Source of the DNA: Larix sibirica
Taxonomy: Eukaryota; Streptophyta; Pinopsida; Pinales; Pinaceae
NCBI GenBank assembly: GCA_004151065.3
Contig: NWUY0300038589.1
Coordinates: 1,401-12,193 of the forward strand
Length of the DNA stretch: 10,793 bases
Direction: 5' to 3'
This document shows, one piece after another, positions 8,215 to 10,793 of the stretch. Under the pieces are notes generated by a model that saw nothing but the letters and a program-made list of their open reading frames with translations, did not search any database and had not been told where the DNA came from. Both the position numbers and the translations under genes were made by a program. Each line of letters opens with the position of its first letter. The first letter of the stretch is position 1.

Positions 8215-8960
8215 GTACCTCCAAACAGGTATCTGTTAGATCTATCTTCTGAGAGCGAGGATAGTTTAGGAGGGATGGGGATAGTGCGCCATCCACTTCA
8301 TGTAATAGTGCCAGATCATGTACTAGAGGTCAAAGGGTAAGAAGAAAATTTCATAAACACATGAAATTTTTTCTTGCTCAAGGAGGGACTTGCAGTTATG
8401 ATGATGAGACAAAAGGTGACATTGAGGTCCCCTCAAGGTACAAAAATATGGTCAAACGATGGGATCCAAAACAGCTTCTGGATGTGGACACTAACTTTTG
8501 TCTCGATGAAAGAGTATATCACATTGCTCCATAATCTATACATGACCTTGGATTATTTTCCATGGATGGCATAAAGGTCCAATCTAGCGGGGTAACTCAA
8601 TTGATGGATTATGTCGGACCGTGTTACGATTATGGAGCTTGGAATAGGCTTTCACAATATATGAAAAGCATGCATAGATATTCCCTTTCTACAAACTATC
8701 TTCAAATAAATGACTATAATCAAAATAAAGGAGCAACTATATATATTGATGGAAGGCCAAAGACTTACAAAAATATTGTAGGGTTTGTAAATAGTACACA
8801 AGCAAGGACAACTACAAAACCTCCCAATTGTGACTTTGAGGCATGTGAAGGAAATCGCGTAGTGGTATGTGAGATAAAAACAATAGCATCGGGAGAGGAG
8901 TTGTTGATACATTATTATTTGAATCGAATATTAGAAGTGTCAAACCCTGCATCCATTGGG
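8215..8960 (+). pseudogene. SET-domain exon of a plant SET-family gene, with frameshift and stop
   Basis: SET domains transfer methyl groups from S-adenosylmethionine to lysine, usually on histones. This exon opens with VPPNRYLLDLSSESEDSLGG, must change frame between 8265 and 8337, then reads basic RGQRVRRKFHKHMKFF and DIEVPSRYKNMVKRWDPKQL. The SET domain follows: LGLFSMDGI (N-terminal motif), a QLMDYVGP strand, YIDGRPKTYKNIVGFVNSTQ, PPNCDFE (the Asn/Cys motif), GNRVVVCEIK and SGEELLIHYYLNR (the GEELxxDY motif with the catalytic Tyr). A TAA at 8532-8534 interrupts the frame just before the SET domain. The domain itself is open from 8535 on, including ATG 8562. Two motif residues deviate: Gly to Asp before LGLF, and Asp to His in GEELLIHY. 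The exon ends in phase 0 at a GTAAAT donor. The length fits a compact SET domain without a Cys-rich post-SET. It might still be expressed in part from ATG 8562, but the losses point to a pseudogene. The family call is strong; substrate and subfamily are unknown. Confidence 0.85.
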
Positions 8961-9072
8961 GTAAATACATTTTATTCTTTACATATCGAACTCATGAATT
9001 GTTTCGTTCTAGTCTACATAACTTCGTCTACGTATTATGTTGTAAATAATATTGTTTTGAATGTTTTGGCAG
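8961..9072 (+). other. intron in the SET relic, 112 bp
   Basis: It runs from GTAAATAC to TTTTGGCAG and is T-rich inside. It starts in phase 0 exactly where the SET homology ends (NPASIG). Reading through it instead gives a hydrophobic tail (VNTFYSLHIELMNCF) that does not look like a continuation of the protein. Confidence 0.7.
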
Positions 9073-9163
9073 GATGATCGTAGGAAGGCACCTGCACACA
9101 ATATTGTATAGCCTCCTCTAAAAACCTGGCTCGCTTTGATTTCTTCAATTTATTTATTTATTT
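9073..9163 (+). pseudogene. exon after the SET domain, with early stop
   Basis: In phase 0 from the acceptor it reads DDRRKAPAHNIV and a TAG at 9109-9111, then PPLKTWLALISS in the same frame. The TAG could be the real end of the SET protein or a decayed sense codon. A gtaatt at 9164 is a possible donor, but its phase does not fit the next segment. The sequence then runs into a (TTTA)n patch. The boundary to the next exon is unresolved. Confidence 0.45.
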
Positions 9164-9214
9164 GTAATTTTCCTAAAATTGATGTTATAATAAACTTTAT
9201 GTCATATATGTGAG

Positions 9215-9402
9215 CAAGACTACTCCACCCATTATCCAAATGTGGGTGATGATATTGAAAATTTTCTCGATGATATGAACCCACAAGAAATTATCTATAA
9301 GCTTATACGGAAGAGGAATCAAGAATTGTTTTCATTGTTCGATTCTGACTCACCTAAACTAATGTAGAGGTGAAATGTTTTGGTCGAAATAATAAGTCGA
9401 TT
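9215..9402 (+). pseudogene. exon-like acidic segment, frameshifted
   Basis: The frame from about 9215 reads QDYSTHYPNVGDDIENFLDD, then NPQEIIYKLIRKRNQELFSL, FDSDSPKLM and TAG 9365-9367. A shift between 9358 and 9364 continues into TNVEVKCFGRNNKSI, ending in phase 0 at a strong GTGAGT donor (9403). The upstream acceptor (atatgtgag) is weak. It is protein-like and probably belongs to the SET gene, but no domain is recognised. Confidence 0.5.
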
Positions 9403-9531
9403 GTGAGTAAGCTAAAAGTACATTTGTCAATTTTATCATGATCAATATTTTATAATTTGATTTGTTTTATATTAACCTGGAACAAAAAATGAAATTGTTT
9501 GGCATGGGATTATCAGTTTTTTCTTCAACAG
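9403..9531 (+). other. intron, 129 bp
   Basis: The borders are GTGAGTAAGC and a pyrimidine-rich ttttttcttcaacag. Phase is 0 on both sides, joining NNKSI to TKPHQPSVG. Both sites are close to plant consensus. Confidence 0.65.
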
Positions 9532-9865
9532 ACTAAACCTCATCAACCTAGTGTTGGCAGCATCCACGCAACATAAGAGGGTATGGGATCCCCACTTCCT
9601 GCTCACAATGCGTCATCTTCTTCGCCACTGACTACTAGTGCGATGCTTTTATTGTATACTCCCATATCAAATTTTAGCCACTCATGTGACACCCCTTCTC
9701 ATGGCACAAGTATCCTCTGTGAAGGTGTTGGTCGAGGTGATGTCCCCATTTTTAGTTCAAATGAAGCCTTTGACGGAGCGATTCGCGTTAAGAGCATTGG
9801 AACAATGTCCATTGAGCTTCTCATTGACGAAAACCTAGTTCCATTGAAGCTACAAAAACTCCCAG
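9532..9865 (+). pseudogene. exon-like segment, Ser/Pro-rich then globular, with one stop
   Basis: It begins TKPHQPSVGSIHAT and meets TAA at 9574-9576, then continues in the same frame from GAG 9577 through ATG 9583 as SPLPAHNASSSSPLTTSA, a Ser-rich linker. A more ordered part follows: GDVPIFSSNEAFDGAIRVKS, then IGTMSIELLIDENLVPLKLQ and KLP. It ends in phase 1 at CAG|GTAACC. It could be read as a separate gene starting at 9583, but the splice phases tie it to its neighbours. I do not recognise the globular part. Confidence 0.55.
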
Positions 9866-9947
9866 GTAACCAATTATGCATCTATATGCCATAACGTTAT
9901 ATAATTGTAGTAATTTTTAATCAATTCGAATATTATCAATTTTACAG
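9866..9947 (+). other. intron, 82 bp
   Basis: It starts GTAACC and ends with the T-rich acceptor tatcaattttacag. Phase 1 joins KLP-G to NNM. The interior is AT-rich. Confidence 0.65.
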
Positions 9948-10029
9948 GGAATAATATGTTTTGGAAGTGTTGTCGCCTAAAACACACTTGACCACAGATA
10001 AGTCTCCCAACCGCTATGTGTGTTCTTGA
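9948..10029 (+). pseudogene. terminal exon-like segment, frameshifted
   Basis: In phase 1 it reads NNMFWKCCRLKHT and stops. A one-base shift within the first 20 bp gives the more protein-like LEVLSPKTHLTTDKSPNRYV, ending CS and TGA at 10027-10029. This would be the C-terminus of the relic. An ambiguous base (n) lies just downstream at 10037. Confidence 0.45.
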
Positions 10030-10640
10030 GGGCAACNTAATTTTATTTACTAGTTAGGACGACCCTACCTATTTTTCAATACCGAATTTCCATCAACATA
10101 ACTTAGAAGTCTATTGATTCAACAAGCTAGAATAACATAGGTCTTCATGAACCTAGTTTTCGTACACTTTCTTGTGCTATTCTTCTCACACCATCACAAA
10201 TGGTGTAGAAATAATCTCAAAATGTTGTAGCTATACAAAGTACACATATCTTATACCTGTAAAGGCAGTGATACTATGCTTCACAAAAATATGCCTACAA
10301 AATCATAGTAGCATTTTCAAGTAGTTTTATTACATAAAATTTTTGTAGAACATGTATTCATGTTCATACCACAATACGATAGTGTGAACCATTTTCTTGG
10401 AGTAGTTTCGTTGCAATATAGAATTTGTAAAAGATCATGACAATAGAATCTTGAGGATGATGTATTGTTGATGCAATCGATTTTTCCGTTAGGCTGTGAC
10501 GATGCATTCCATTCTTCTAAAATTTTGTTGCATTGAGGTGCATTGTAATCATTATCTACACTGTTACTGCTTAAACAGACTTCACTTTAAAACTGTAACA
10601 CTTATCAAAAGTTTACAACTTTAGGCTTGCTTAGGTAATT
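10030..10640. other. non-coding stretch, nothing recognised
   Basis: AT-rich sequence without a persistent frame. It contains one unresolved base at 10037 and a small hairpin (acaccat-cacaa-atggtgt, about 10188-10206) of no evident role. Confidence 0.6.
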
Positions 10641-10644
10641 ATAA

Positions 10645-10788
10645 TGTTGTAACTGCTATAGGCTTGCCAAAATTGATAATGTTGGCTTTATCCATATTTC
10701 TTTTGAAGCGCTTTTGGCTGATGACCACTCCAGGGAGGCACAAAAGAGTTGTTTCTTTAAACTTGATGAAATAAAACAAGCTCAGTAG
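10645..10788 (+). CDS. possible isolated exon, 47 codons, unknown product
   Basis: A frame between stops contains LAKIDNVGFIHISFEALLAD followed by DHSREAQKSCFFKLDEIK and QAQ, ending TAG 10786-10788. A tatag at about 10657-10661 could be an acceptor just before LAKIDN. The composition is protein-like (Glu, Asp, Lys and Ala balanced with hydrophobics), unlike the surrounding AT-rich sequence. It has no recognised family, no start codon, and the window ends a few bases later. Confidence 0.3.
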   Translation, partial: CCNCYRLAKIDNVGFIHISFEALLADDHSREAQKSCFFKLDEIKQAQ

Positions 10789-10793
10789 TGAAG

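Noticed and set aside
9638-9881. Alternate-frame open stretches over the 9532-9865 exon
   Set aside because: They overlap the frame that has phase-consistent splice borders on both sides and a protein-like Ser-rich linker. The alternates have neither.
10188-10206. Perfect 7-bp hairpin (acaccat / atggtgt) as terminator or small RNA
   Set aside because: Such short stems are frequent by chance and no gene or precursor-like structure surrounds it.

Overview
This window looks like decayed nuclear DNA from a land plant. It is AT-rich and gene-poor, with GT-AG introns of about 80-130 bp, a relic of a plant SGR2-type phospholipase, a plant-type RNase H retroelement relic and a SET-domain relic. The sequence alone does not tell me whether the plant is a moss, fern, gymnosperm or angiosperm. 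I see no bacterial genes, rRNA, tRNA or CRISPR array, and no intact protein-coding gene. Every recognisable coding stretch carries stops or frameshifts.

Layout. 1-2066 is non-coding. It holds a (TA)n run, a degenerate 50-55 bp repeat array (617-776) and a degenerate repeat of about 111 bp (937-1158). 2067-2675 (+) is one reading frame interrupted by four stops, probably an unrecognised pseudogene. 2962-3216 (-) is a fragment of an SGR2-like (DDHD-family) phospholipase that has lost its nucleophile serine. A 58-bp piece of its exon edge is repeated at 4181-4238, right against a T9 run.

4237-6876 (-) is a retroelement relic, probably LINE-like. Read 5' to 3' on the minus strand it has an unassigned coding remnant, an RNase H domain, a coiled-coil ORF, and a 3' region with two tandem copies of about 160 bp ending in a short poly(A). 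6877-7905 holds nothing I can assign.

7906-10029 (+) is the most interesting part. It is a multi-exon gene relic with an almost complete SET domain (8535-8960) and four or five downstream exon-like segments. At least three joins have GT-AG borders, and at two of them reading phase is kept on both sides, which argues for descent from a spliced gene and not from a processed copy. Three in-frame stops and about three frameshifts suggest that it is now a pseudogene. 10030-10793 is mostly featureless except for one possible exon near the end.

No operon-like cooperation exists here. The window reads as fragments of three unrelated host genes plus one retroelement on the opposite strand. I did not find a convincing new biological system. 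The best leads are the SET-family relic with its unassigned C-terminal exons, and the unrecognised relic at 2067-2675.
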